Shown here piece by piece: positions 34,973 through 43,231 of a DNA stretch of 64,000 nucleotides. The position numbers were made by a program, and so were the translations under genes. The notes beneath the pieces were generated by a model that ran no database searches, was not told the DNA's origin, and worked only from the letters and a program-made list of their open reading frames with translations. Origin of the DNA: PoT sp049331405 (lineage in GTDB: Bacteria > Planctomycetota > Planctomycetia > Isosphaerales > Isosphaeraceae); NCBI RefSeq assembly GCF_049331405.1, contig NZ_CP186274.1:1984001-2048000 (forward strand), given 5' to 3'. Within the stretch, counting starts at the first letter, position 1. Every line of letters starts with the position of its first letter.

Positions 34973-36088
34973 TCAGGGGTTCAAATCCTCGTCCTCGGCG
35001 AGTTCGCGGATGTAGGCGAGGGCCTCGGCCATCTCGCAGACGATCGCGCCGGGTTGCCTGCCCCCAACGTCGCACTGGCGGAGGAGCATCAGGTCCTCGA
35101 AGTGCTCCGACTCCTGGAGCCGCATCCGCTTGCGACCGCCGAGCGTCCCCTGGCGATAGGCGTGGGCGTCCATGTGGAAGGCGATGAGGGTCTCCGTCCG
35201 CTCGGTGATCGTCCCCTCGAGCGCCTGGAGCCCGGCGAGGACATGGTCGGAGGGATCGATCGCCTTGCCGACGTCGTGGAGCAGGGCGGCGAGGAGGAAT
35301 TCCTCGTCGTAGGCCCGCTCCTCGCGCGCCAGCTCGAAGACCTGGAGGCTGTGGTAAAGCGCGTCCCCCTCGGGGTGATACTTGGGGCTCTGCTTCACCC
35401 CTTCGAGGGGGAGGAGCAGGAGCCGGTAGACCTCGAAACGGTCGATGTGGTCCTCGACGCGCTCGACCTCCCGGTCGAGGTCGATGTCCGGATCCTCGGC
35501 CTTGAGGAAGGCCTCGAGCTCGGCGATCGAGGCCCGCTCAATCGCCTGGCCGGTAATAGAGCTCTTGAAGACGTAGTGCGCCTTGTCTTCCGGGTAGAGG
35601 GTCAGCTCGTAAGGGTAGCGATCGTCGATATGAATGTGCGTGAAGAGTCGTTCTTCCGAATGCTTGACGATCCGTTTGCGCTCGACCTCGTAGGGCAGGG
35701 CCAGCTCGTCGAGCGTGTTGGTGACGAGCGAGAGGCTGTCGCAGAAGAGGTGGATGTCGATGTCGGACCCCTGGCGGACGTGCCCGGTCCAGACGCTGCC
35801 GATGAGCCTCGGGCGGAACCGCGTGAGCTTCCGCATGAGGCGCAGGGCCTCGAGCCGCATGTCGAGCAGGTGGTCGAGCCTCTTTTCCCCCTCCTGCATC
35901 CGGGCCATGGCCTGGATCTGGTCGCGGATCTCGCGGTTGGAGGGGAGGTCGGCGGGTCGGTAGCGGTACTCGACGCCAAGCTGTTTCGCAGCCTTCCGCT
36001 TGGCGGTGAAGTACTCGGTCTCGAGGCGTTGGTACATCAATTGCGCGGCGATGAAGGCGATCTGCCGCCGGATTCGGACGTCTGGCAT
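34973..36088 (-). CDS. Nucleotidyltransferase-HD domain protein
   Basis: A protein of about 371 residues with two domains. The first is a minimal nucleotidyltransferase: LIGSVWTGHVRQGSDIDIHLFC, whose GS and SDID patterns match the polymerase-beta fold. The second is an HD domain with HSLQVFELA, LLAALLHDVGKAIDPSDH as the metal-binding core. This combination occurs in proteins linked to nucleotide or RNA metabolism, but the substrate is open. I preferred the ATG at 36088 because family members begin RRQIAFIAAQLMYQR; an ATG at 36157 would give 394 residues. Stands alone, diverging from the P450 gene. Confidence 0.8.
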   Translation of the reverse strand: MPDVRIRRQIAFIAAQLMYQRLETEYFTAKRKAAKQLGVEYRYRPADLPSNREIRDQIQAMARMQEGEKRLDHLLDMRLEALRLMRKLTRFRPRLIGSVWTGHVRQGSDIDIHLFCDSLSLVTNTLDELALPYEVERKRIVKHSEERLFTHIHIDDRYPYELTLYPEDKAHYVFKSSITGQAIERASIAELEAFLKAEDPDIDLDREVERVEDHIDRFEVYRLLLLPLEGVKQSPKYHPEGDALYHSLQVFELAREERAYDEEFLLAALLHDVGKAIDPSDHVLAGLQALEGTITERTETLIAFHMDAHAYRQGTLGGRKRMRLQESEHFEDLMLLRQCDVGGRQPGAIVCEMAEALAYIRELAEDEDLNP

Positions 36089-36337
36089 GAGGAGATGGTG
36101 CGCCGATTTGTGCCCATCGAAGCGGCGCCGGGCATGAAGGAGCGGAGAAGTCCGCATCCTTATCGGAGCATAGCGACGTCGAGTTGAGCCGTCAAAGCGA
36201 ATTCGCGAGGCTTCGCGCGAGGAGATGCCCCGACTCCTCGGCGTATCGTTCCCGGCTCCTCGTCACTATCATGGAGGCAGTAGTGGTACGCGCCCGCCGC
36301 CGAGGATGGTCGCGGTTCATCCGAAAGGGATTGGCCC

Positions 36338-37693
36338 ATGGCAGTGACGACGACCGAGCCGTTGAAGAAGTCGCCCCCCGGCCCCAAAGGGCACTGGTTC
36401 TTCGGGAGCGGGCGCGAGTTCCAGCGCGATCGGCTCGGGTTCCTGGAGGAATGCTCCCGGACCTACGGCGACGTGGTCTCGTTCCGCCTCGCCCACCACC
36501 CGATCATCGTGGTGAACCACCCGGACCAGATCGAGGAGGTGCTCGTCACCAACAACAAGCACTACATCAAGCACTTCGCCCTGCGGATGACCAAGTCCAC
36601 GCTGGGCAACGGCCTCCTGACGAGCGAGGGGGAATTCTGGCGGCGACAGCGACGGCTCTCGCAGCCGGCCTTCCACCGCGAGCGGATCGCCGCGTCGGCC
36701 GACATGATGGTCGCCTTCACCGAGCGGATGCTCGAGGGCTGGCGCGACGGCCAGACCCGCGACATCCAGAACGACATGATGCAGGTGACCTTGCAGATCG
36801 TCGCCAAGGCCCTCTTCGACGCCGACGTCTCGGGCGAGTCGGCCGACGCGAGCGAGGCCATGGAGTTCGTCCTGCGCTGCTTCACCGCGAGGGTCGGCAA
36901 GATCATCCGTCTGCCGGAATTCATCCCGACCCCCGTCAATATCCGGCTCCGACGCGCGATCAAGAGTCTCGACTCGATCATCTTCCGGGTCATCGAGGAG
37001 CGCCGCGCGAGCGGAGCCGACCGCGGCGACCTGCTCTCGATGCTCCTCCAGGCCCACGACGAGGACGACGGCGGCGGCATGACCGACCGCCAGCTCCGCG
37101 ACGAGCTGATGACCCTCTTCATGGCCGGCCACGAGACGACGGCCAACACCCTCGGCTGGGCCCTCTACCTCATCTCCCTCCACCCCGAGGTCGAGTCCCG
37201 CCTCCACGCCGAGCTCGACTCCGTCCTCGGCGACCGGCTCCCGACGCTCTCGGATTTACCGAAGCTTCCCTACACCGAGAATGTCATCAGCGAAACGTTA
37301 CGCCTCTACCCGACCGTCTGGCTCCTCGGCCGCGAGGCGATCGTCCCCACCGAGGTCGGCGGCTACCCCGTCCCCGTCGGCACGACGATCTACATGAGCC
37401 AGTGGGTCCTCCACCGCGACCCCCGCTTCTTCGACGACCCCTTGAGCTATCGCCCCGAGCGCTGGGAGAACCAGTTGTCGAAGCGCATCCCCCGCTACGC
37501 CTACTTCCCCTTCGGCGGCGGCCCGAGGATCTGCATCGGCAACACCTTCGCCCTGATGGAATCCGCCCTGATCCTCGCCACCATCGCCCGCCGCTTCCGC
37601 CTGAGTTTATCCCCCGGCGCCAAGATCACCCCCCTCCCCACCATGACCCTCCGCGCCGACGGGGGCATCCCGATGGTGGTCGAGGCCAGGTGA
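36338..37693 (+). CDS. Cytochrome P450
   Basis: A 451-residue soluble P450. The heme ligand is C399 in FGGGPRICIG, the ExxR pair is E319-x2-R322 (ETLRL), and the I-helix oxygen motif is AGHETT at 263-268. There is no membrane anchor, as is usual for bacteria. It resembles the CYP102/CYP4-like clade in the YRPERW and YAYFPFGGGPR segments, so fatty acids or terpenes are likely substrates (inference). No ferredoxin or reductase gene is adjacent, so electrons must come from elsewhere. A good AAAGGGA site precedes the ATG. The gene ends just before an AT-rich insert. Confidence 0.93.
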   Translation: MAVTTTEPLKKSPPGPKGHWFFGSGREFQRDRLGFLEECSRTYGDVVSFRLAHHPIIVVNHPDQIEEVLVTNNKHYIKHFALRMTKSTLGNGLLTSEGEFWRRQRRLSQPAFHRERIAASADMMVAFTERMLEGWRDGQTRDIQNDMMQVTLQIVAKALFDADVSGESADASEAMEFVLRCFTARVGKIIRLPEFIPTPVNIRLRRAIKSLDSIIFRVIEERRASGADRGDLLSMLLQAHDEDDGGGMTDRQLRDELMTLFMAGHETTANTLGWALYLISLHPEVESRLHAELDSVLGDRLPTLSDLPKLPYTENVISETLRLYPTVWLLGREAIVPTEVGGYPVPVGTTIYMSQWVLHRDPRFFDDPLSYRPERWENQLSKRIPRYAYFPFGGGPRICIGNTFALMESALILATIARRFRLSLSPGAKITPLPTMTLRADGGIPMVVEAR

Positions 37694-37737
37694 TGAGAAT
37701 CAACCTTTGCGAGAGCCTCATCGCTGTTCATGTGCTG

Positions 37738-39339
37738 TCAATCGCCGATTATCATACCAGGCTTATCGTCGTCATCAATATAACACATTTTCGTTTCAAA
37801 CACTTCTTTGTGATACCTTTTTTCTTTTCGTTTGCGCATTTCTTCAATAAAAACAGCATAAGCGAGGTAGATTAGAGCTGACCGCGCCAACTTCATGACG
37901 CGCACTGAGCGAGCGATCAATACTTGGCGCCCAATTGCAAAGTAGGCTCCATCCGGTAGTGTTGTCGGTGGGTTTCGATAGAATTCCAGTTCAGGCCATT
38001 TGTCATCGTGAATGGCCAGGAATTTATGTTCGGCGTGGTTCCGTGTAACGTCGAGCTCACGGGCATCCGGCTCCGTTGCGTCCTGGAATTCCGCACCGCT
38101 GTTGTGTAGATCCTTTGCCATCCAATACAAACCACGGAGTGCCCAATTGTTAGAACCCTCGATTTGGAGCTTCAGTGGCTTTTGGGCGTTTTCTGATTGA
38201 TACCAGAAACGACGGAAGCTGATGTTGCGTGCTGGAATACCGAGCGAAAGATAATAATTAAGAAAGAATACCATCTTATCGAAAAGTGAATAGGCAGAGC
38301 GCAAAGCAAGTTTGATCTTCTCTCCAGCCAACCCAAAAATCGGGTAATCTTCTGTGTCGGCGAGAGAGACTCTGGAATCGGAGAAGTGCGGGCAACGCTG
38401 CGTAACTCCCTCGAAAAGAAGGTAGCGAGCAGAGACAAACTCTTGTTTGATTTGATTGAAAAAGCTCTCGAAGTATGGCCCTATGCCTAAGGAAACGGTG
38501 ATTTGGGGTAGGTACAGTACATCAGCAGCAGCTGTAGTCACCGAACCGAGATCATTTAGCGGATTCAAGAATAGCCGATGGACCAATGCCCATTGCCTAT
38601 ATTCTCGTTCGGCATCACTACTTCCAAGATCAATTGAATCGAGATCGGCTAATTTTTCCTTCGTGGCCGTGTTCCTCTGGATCAATGCCTGGACATAGGT
38701 CTGAAAATTCTCGAACGAATTTCCTTCTAACTGCAATTGAAGCGCAGTCTGCAAACTATCTTCAGCTGCCTTTGAAAATGCGATGGTAGCACAAAGTCCA
38801 GGTGGATGTGGAATATGTGGAAGAACCTGAGAGTAATGGGTTAGGGCTATACCTCGATTTCCCCATGCCATACCAAATTTTGGTTCGATAGCCAATGCAA
38901 GGTCGAAGCATTCTATCGCTTCGCTAAATCGCCCAACGTGGTCGAGTAGGTTTCCTAAGTTGGTTAGGATCTGACAACGCCTGATAGGGTTGAGTTTCTC
39001 AAACCCTTCGCTATTCTTCGCGCGCCGTAGGCTTATTAACTCCTTTTCTTGGCATAAGGTCACCGGGCCAGCCCAGTGGAATGAAACAGATACCTCCTTC
39101 GCCCGTACCCTGGCCATAGCGTCCCAAGCGTTTGCTTCAAAGTAATACAGAGTAGCTGTTTTAACTGGATCCGAAATCCTTGCGAGGGTTGCGGTACACC
39201 ACTCCATAGCAATTAGAAGTCCTTTCTCATTCGACATCTTGGCCGCTAAATCGATCAGCTTGCCAGTAAGCTCAATCGCTTGAGTATCATCAAGAGCGGT
39301 CAAATCGGTGGAGAGAATGGCAATGAGTTCTTCTGACAT
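37738..39339 (-). CDS. TPR protein with C-terminal HEPN-type domain (LA2681-like)
   Basis: A 533-residue protein coded by AT-rich DNA (22 of 60 bases are G or C at 38221-38280, against 39 at 36481). The N-terminal half has TPR-like helices, for example ILTNLGNLLDHVGRFSEAI and ECFDLALAIEPKFGMAWGN. The C-terminal domain holds R433-N-H-A-E-H438, the R-x4-H motif of HEPN RNases, and helices around it. A LA2681-like HEPN fused to TPRs has been described; I make that call from memory. HEPN proteins cut RNA in immunity and stress. ATG 39339 is chosen for GAGGAG eight bases upstream. It seems a recent arrival. Confidence 0.68.
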   Translation of the reverse strand: MSEELIAILSTDLTALDDTQAIELTGKLIDLAAKMSNEKGLLIAMEWCTATLARISDPVKTATLYYFEANAWDAMARVRAKEVSVSFHWAGPVTLCQEKELISLRRAKNSEGFEKLNPIRRCQILTNLGNLLDHVGRFSEAIECFDLALAIEPKFGMAWGNRGIALTHYSQVLPHIPHPPGLCATIAFSKAAEDSLQTALQLQLEGNSFENFQTYVQALIQRNTATKEKLADLDSIDLGSSDAEREYRQWALVHRLFLNPLNDLGSVTTAAADVLYLPQITVSLGIGPYFESFFNQIKQEFVSARYLLFEGVTQRCPHFSDSRVSLADTEDYPIFGLAGEKIKLALRSAYSLFDKMVFFLNYYLSLGIPARNISFRRFWYQSENAQKPLKLQIEGSNNWALRGLYWMAKDLHNSGAEFQDATEPDARELDVTRNHAEHKFLAIHDDKWPELEFYRNPPTTLPDGAYFAIGRQVLIARSVRVMKLARSALIYLAYAVFIEEMRKRKEKRYHKEVFETKMCYIDDDDKPGMIIGD

Positions 39340-39482
39340 AACTGTCACTCCTCACTATTCGCCAATTTCCTTTGGCAACCAAAACAATCGTTTTCACCCC
39401 ACATACGCCTTATGAGCTTTTTCGGTTCGTATCCGATTTCCAGCGAACCGACGCTCACAGCCTTGATGGACGTTCGTCTAAA

Positions 39483-40553
39483 CTAATCAAACAGCTTCAT
39501 CTGGTTCTCTCCTGGGCGGCGGAAGGCGTCGGCGGTCATGGAGGGGCGGTCGCCTTTGAGGCCGGCTTTGCGGCAGCCGGCGAGGAAGATTTGCTGGATC
39601 ATCGAGGCGAACTGGCCCTGGCCTCGCATCCGGGAGCCGAAGCGGGGGTCGTTGAGCTTGCCGCCGCGGATCTCGCGGATCCGGTGCAGGACCTTTTCCT
39701 TGCGGTCGGGGGCGTGGCGGTCGAGCCAGTCTTCGAAAAGCGGGGCGACGGCCAGGGGGAGGCGGATCAGGGTATAGCTGGCGAACCTCGCGCCGGCCTG
39801 GACGGCGGATTCCAGGATCGCGGGGATCTCGTGGTCGTTCAGGCCGGGGATGATGGGGGCGGTCAGGACGCCGACGGGGACCCTGGCCGCGGCGAGGGCC
39901 TCGATCGCCGCGAGGCGGAGGGCAGGGGGGGACGTCCTCGGCTCGAGCTTCCTCGCGAAGGCGGGGTCGAGCGTCGTCACCGAGATGTAAACCGTCGCGG
40001 CCCGATGCTCGGCCAGTTCGGCCAGGACGTCGGCGTCGCGAGCGACGAGCCTGTTCTTGGTGACGATCCCCACCGGGTTGCGGAATTCGGCGAGGACCTC
40101 CAGGCAGCGTCGCGTCAGCCGCAGCTTGCGCTCGATCGGCTGATAGGCGTCGGTCACGCCGCTGATCGCCAGGGTTTTGGGCACCCACTTCGGCGAGGAC
40201 AGGGCCGCGCGGAGAAGTTCGGGGGCCTCCTCCTTGACGAGGATCTTGGTTTCGAAGTCGAGGCCTGCCGATAACCCCAGATACTCGTGGGTCGGGCGGG
40301 CGTAGCAATAGATGCAGCCGTGTTCACATCCGCGATAGGGGTTGATGCTGGCGTCGAAACCGATGTCGGGGCTGTCGTTGGTGGCGATGATCGAGCGGGT
40401 CGAGTCGCGGATGAACTGTGTCCGCGGCGAGGGGGTCTCGTCGTCGTACGGATCGATCGAGTCCGGGTCGATCTCGTGCCAGGTCGATTCGAACCGATTG
40501 GGCGGGTTGTCGGCCGCGCCCCGGCCCTTGATGCTCTCCGGCTTGTGGCTCAT
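39483..40553 (-). CDS. PA0069-family radical SAM protein
   Basis: A 356-residue radical SAM protein with the cluster motif C76-x3-C80-x2-C83 (YRGCEHGCIYCYA). SINPYRGCEHGCIYCYARPTHE is the hallmark of the PA0069/SplB-related group, as is AISGVTDAYQPIE later. The nearest well-known relative is spore photoproduct lyase, a DNA repair enzyme, but members of this family have no proven substrate. It lies 59 bases after the SRAP-like gene and shares its strand with the Y-family polymerase. That location makes a DNA-lesion role plausible (inference). Ends in a short KLFD tail. Confidence 0.85.
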   Translation of the reverse strand: MSHKPESIKGRGAADNPPNRFESTWHEIDPDSIDPYDDETPSPRTQFIRDSTRSIIATNDSPDIGFDASINPYRGCEHGCIYCYARPTHEYLGLSAGLDFETKILVKEEAPELLRAALSSPKWVPKTLAISGVTDAYQPIERKLRLTRRCLEVLAEFRNPVGIVTKNRLVARDADVLAELAEHRAATVYISVTTLDPAFARKLEPRTSPPALRLAAIEALAAARVPVGVLTAPIIPGLNDHEIPAILESAVQAGARFASYTLIRLPLAVAPLFEDWLDRHAPDRKEKVLHRIREIRGGKLNDPRFGSRMRGQGQFASMIQQIFLAGCRKAGLKGDRPSMTADAFRRPGENQMKLFD

Positions 40554-40612
40554 CGTTGATCCTTCGCCTGGCGCTTCGTGTCGACGGACGGCGGGCGGCC
40601 CTCCGGCTCGAC

Positions 40613-41080
40613 TCAGATTTGCTGGTTGATCAGCATGGGCATGCGCGGCGAGCGCGTCATGACCTGGTAGTAGTGGGTCGACGGCATGCAGACCACATAC
40701 ACGACGGCCTTACCGTGCTCGTCGGGTACGAGCAGGCCGCGGATCCCCTGGTGGATCCGGAACCAGACCGCCCGGTCGAGAACCAGCGTGGCCGGGATCT
40801 CCACCTCGACCGCGTCCGTGTTGCGCCAGATGCCCTCGTCGATCGACGATCGCCAGGTCCAGCCCGTGCGGGGCAGGAACCGGCTCTGGCCCCGGCCGTT
40901 CCCCCAGCGCACGAGTTGGATCCGGCCGTCGCGCAAGACCGGCAGCCTCGGCCGACGATCCCGGTAGAGGAACCGGAACTCCCGCTCGCCCCCTCGCTCA
41001 TGGACGATGCGATCCAGCCCGTAGTGCCCGATCAAATCCATGGGCAACTCGCTCCATGCCAGCGCTATTCCAACACACAT
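40613..41080 (-). CDS. Compact SRAP-like (HMCES/YedK-like) protein, candidate
   Basis: A 155-residue protein that starts Met-Cys (MCVGIA), as do SRAP proteins, whose Cys2 crosslinks abasic sites. RLPVLRDGRIQLVRWG at 45-60 matches the P-x-x-R-x-G-x-x-x-x-R-W-G core, and TRSPRMPMLI at 142-151 matches the H-x-R-M-P end. The catalytic Glu and His of YedK are not seen: the last motif has Ser where the His would be. Length is about two thirds of YedK (222). It could be a degenerate SRAP or a related autocatalytic protein. GGAG lies four bases before the ATG. It lies downstream of the Y-family polymerase on the same strand. Confidence 0.5.
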   Translation of the reverse strand: MCVGIALAWSELPMDLIGHYGLDRIVHERGGEREFRFLYRDRRPRLPVLRDGRIQLVRWGNGRGQSRFLPRTGWTWRSSIDEGIWRNTDAVEVEIPATLVLDRAVWFRIHQGIRGLLVPDEHGKAVVYVVCMPSTHYYQVMTRSPRMPMLINQQI

Positions 41081-41130
41081 GGGTCTCCGGACGTGGTCCC
41101 CCGCCGGTCTCGTTCCGAGAACGATGAATA

Positions 41131-41190
41131 TTCGTATCTTCGATTTTTCACAATTTTATTTATTTAAAATTCGATTTAACAGATATTATA
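41131..41190 (-). promoter_or_regulatory. AT-rich element between polymerase and SRAP-like genes
   Basis: In this 60-base block only 11 bases are G or C. On the minus strand it contains TATAAT (41185-41190 complement) and a TTGTGA/TATTCA pair 17 bases apart nearer the SRAP-like gene. It may give that gene its own promoter with an UP-like element. Confidence 0.35.
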
Positions 41191-41209
41191 ATCCATTCTG
41201 CACTTGCGT

Positions 41210-42439
41210 TTAGAAGCAGAACTTGCCGCGGATGTCGCCGATGTCGTAGTCGCTGGCCGTGTCGTGGTAGATGTCGTTGATCGGCAAGGTGGCCGCGCTG
41301 CGGAGGATGAACCGGCCGTGGCGGGCGTTGACCTCGCGCTTGAGCCGCGAGAGGACCTTGCCACGCTCGTCGGGCGGGTCGAACAAGCCGAGCGGCGCGT
41401 GATGGGCCGGGGTCAGGTCGGCGGCGACGAGGTGCATATGTGTGGCGGTCGAGTGGGGCCTCCAGGCCCGGTCCAGGCAGGGGCCGAGGGCCTCCAGCAG
41501 GGTGTCGAACCGGTCGCTGGGGACGGCCAGGTTCGCATAGGACGACCCCGGCTGGCCGTCCCTGTAGCTCAGGAAGACGGTCACCTTGCCGGCGAGGACG
41601 CCATAATACTCGAGCTCCTCGACGAGCCGCTCGAGGTTGCGGACGAGCCAGGCGTGGAGGGTCTCCGGGTCGGTCGCGCTCCCACCGAGGCTCCCGCCCC
41701 TGGAGAGCATCTTGTGGGCCGGGCGCCGGGGCTGGATCGGCTCGACGGGGTCGCCGTTGAGCTCCCACCAGAGTTTCTCGCCGGTGGCCGTCAGCAGCTC
41801 GCGGATCAACCTCCGGTCGGCGCGGGCGAAGTCGAGGCAGGTCTGGATCCCCCACGCGGTCAGCTTCGCCGCGCGTCGGCCGGCGATCCCCGAGACCTCG
41901 GTGACCGGCAGGCTCGCCAGGAGCGTCTCCTCCCCCTCAGTGTCCATGACCACCTTCACGCCCGAGCGCTCGGTCGAGTCCGAGATCAGCTTGGCCAGGG
42001 CCCTCGTGCGCGCGATCCCGACCCGGACGGGGATCTCGGCCTCCTCGCGGATCCGGTCGCGGATCGACTCGGCCAGGGCTTCGAACGTCTGCCCGGGCCG
42101 GGGCGCCGCCAGGAAGAAGAACTCGTCGATCGAGTAGTACTCGACCCGGGGGGACAGCTCCCGGGTGATGTCGAGCATCCTCCGGCTCACGGCCTCGTAC
42201 CAGTGGAAGTCTCGCTTGACGTAGATCCCTTCCGGGCATTTGACGACCGCCTCCCAGATCGGCTCGCCGGTCTTCACCCCCGCCGCCTTCATCTCGTAGC
42301 TCTTGGCGATGACGCAGGCCCCTTGATTGCCCAGCACCCCCACCGGCTTGCCTCGCAGAAACGGATCACGCACGCGTTCCGCCGACACATAGAAACACTC
42401 GGCGTCGAGATGTCCAACCGCTGTTGGTCCGTTCCTCAT
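41210..42439 (-). CDS. Y-family (translesion) DNA polymerase
   Basis: A 409-residue Y-family polymerase. The palm has D12 in HLDAECFYVSAERV and the SIDE motif with D105 and E106, the classic metal ligands. LASLPVTEVSGIAGRRAAKLTAWGI is the HhH thumb, and the little-finger domain follows. The ECFYVSAERV start is closer to UmuC/DinB than to ImuB, which lacks the active site. Such enzymes copy past damaged bases, at the cost of mutations. I chose the ATG at 42439: the palm begins there, and the promoter sits seven bases upstream, so there is no room for a ribosome site. Upstream in-frame codons read as non-coding. Confidence 0.9.
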   Translation of the reverse strand: MRNGPTAVGHLDAECFYVSAERVRDPFLRGKPVGVLGNQGACVIAKSYEMKAAGVKTGEPIWEAVVKCPEGIYVKRDFHWYEAVSRRMLDITRELSPRVEYYSIDEFFFLAAPRPGQTFEALAESIRDRIREEAEIPVRVGIARTRALAKLISDSTERSGVKVVMDTEGEETLLASLPVTEVSGIAGRRAAKLTAWGIQTCLDFARADRRLIRELLTATGEKLWWELNGDPVEPIQPRRPAHKMLSRGGSLGGSATDPETLHAWLVRNLERLVEELEYYGVLAGKVTVFLSYRDGQPGSSYANLAVPSDRFDTLLEALGPCLDRAWRPHSTATHMHLVAADLTPAHHAPLGLFDPPDERGKVLSRLKREVNARHGRFILRSAATLPINDIYHDTASDYDIGDIRGKFCF

Positions 42440-42746
42440 GAACGGAAATATAGAATGAACGAAAAAACAGGTCAAGGAAAAACCGGACCGCGATGGAAAT
42501 TCGCGGAGGGTGGGCCTGGAGGCGTGCTCCGATTTTGACGATTGCGACGGATTTGCCTTCAAAGCGTGAGAGATGAGCCCGGGAGGTTTCCGACGATTGG
42601 AATAAGGGAAAGTGCGGCGGAGTGTAATTAGCGAGGGGGGGGCGATTGTAATAGCGAGGTGCGTGATGGAGTCCGTCCGGATCCGAGCTTCGGATGTCAC
42701 GAGAGGCGGATGGCTTCCGCCGAGGAGGCCGGCCCGGCCGGGGCCG
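42440..42746. other. Intergenic region upstream of the polymerase
   Basis: This 307-base stretch holds the polymerase promoter at 42447-42475. Beyond that, it is G-rich and shows no gene; open frames through it are extensions of the polymerase frame. Confidence 0.45.
42447..42475 (-). promoter_or_regulatory. Leaderless-type promoter of the Y-family polymerase
   Basis: On the minus strand TTGACC (42470-42475) and TATATT (42447-42452) are exactly 17 bases apart. The -10 ends seven bases before the ATG at 42439, so the transcript should start at or next to the start codon. CCGTTC-ATGAG-GAACGG, a six-base inverted repeat, straddles the ATG and could be an operator (for example SOS-type; inference). 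Confidence 0.6.
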
Positions 42747-43208
42747 TCAGCTCTTTCCCGAGCGGAAGGGGCCGGTGGGGTCGCTGATGCGGAGGTGGCC
42801 GGCGATCGGCAGGGTCTCGGGCGCGGAGGGTTCGCGGGCCGGGGAGCGGTCGTCGAGGCGCCAGGTCAGCTCCTCGTAGCGGAGCTGGAGCCGCATCAGG
42901 TCGCGCAGGACGCTGTTGAGCATCGGGTTCATCTCGCGGATCAGGTCGCAGTCGTGCTGAATGGCCCGGATCGCGCGGATGGCCTCGGCCTGGTCGGCGA
43001 AGTCCTTGAGGGCGCCGGGGCTGCTGCTGATCTCGAGGAAGCGGTCCATCTTCTCGTTGAGCTGGTGCAACTCGGCGCGGGTCGGCTCGAGCGCGAGCTG
43101 GAAGACGTGGTTGACCCGGGCGTCGAACCGTCGGATCAGGGCGCGACGGAGCGGGGCCGAGAGTCGGGCGAAGGGGCGCAGGGCGAGTTTCAGCAGGCCG
43201 GCGATCAA
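42747..43208 (-). CDS. Small helical protein next to a glycosyltransferase
   Basis: A 153-residue protein, mostly alpha-helical. The N-terminus has a basic amphipathic stretch (LLKLALRPFARLSAPLRRALIRRF), then long heptad-like helices LNEKMDRFLEIS, AEAIRAIRAIQHDCDLIREM and LMRLQLRYEELTWRLDD, then a Pro/Ser tail. No signal peptide or catalytic motif. It resembles the coiled-coil N-termini attached to methyltransferases in glycan gene clusters (inference). It lies 23 bases after the GT4 gene on the same strand. A distant look-alike is at 50528, but I could not align them reliably. Confidence 0.6.
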   Translation of the reverse strand: MIAGLLKLALRPFARLSAPLRRALIRRFDARVNHVFQLALEPTRAELHQLNEKMDRFLEISSSPGALKDFADQAEAIRAIRAIQHDCDLIREMNPMLNSVLRDLMRLQLRYEELTWRLDDRSPAREPSAPETLPIAGHLRISDPTGPFRSGKS

Positions 43209-43231
43209 GGGTCACCTCCACTTCGGATTCT

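Noticed and set aside
34975..34995. GGGGTTCAAATCC, which looks like the T-loop of a tRNA
   Set aside because: It lies within the last codons of the HD-domain gene, and no acceptor, D or anticodon stems can be formed around it.
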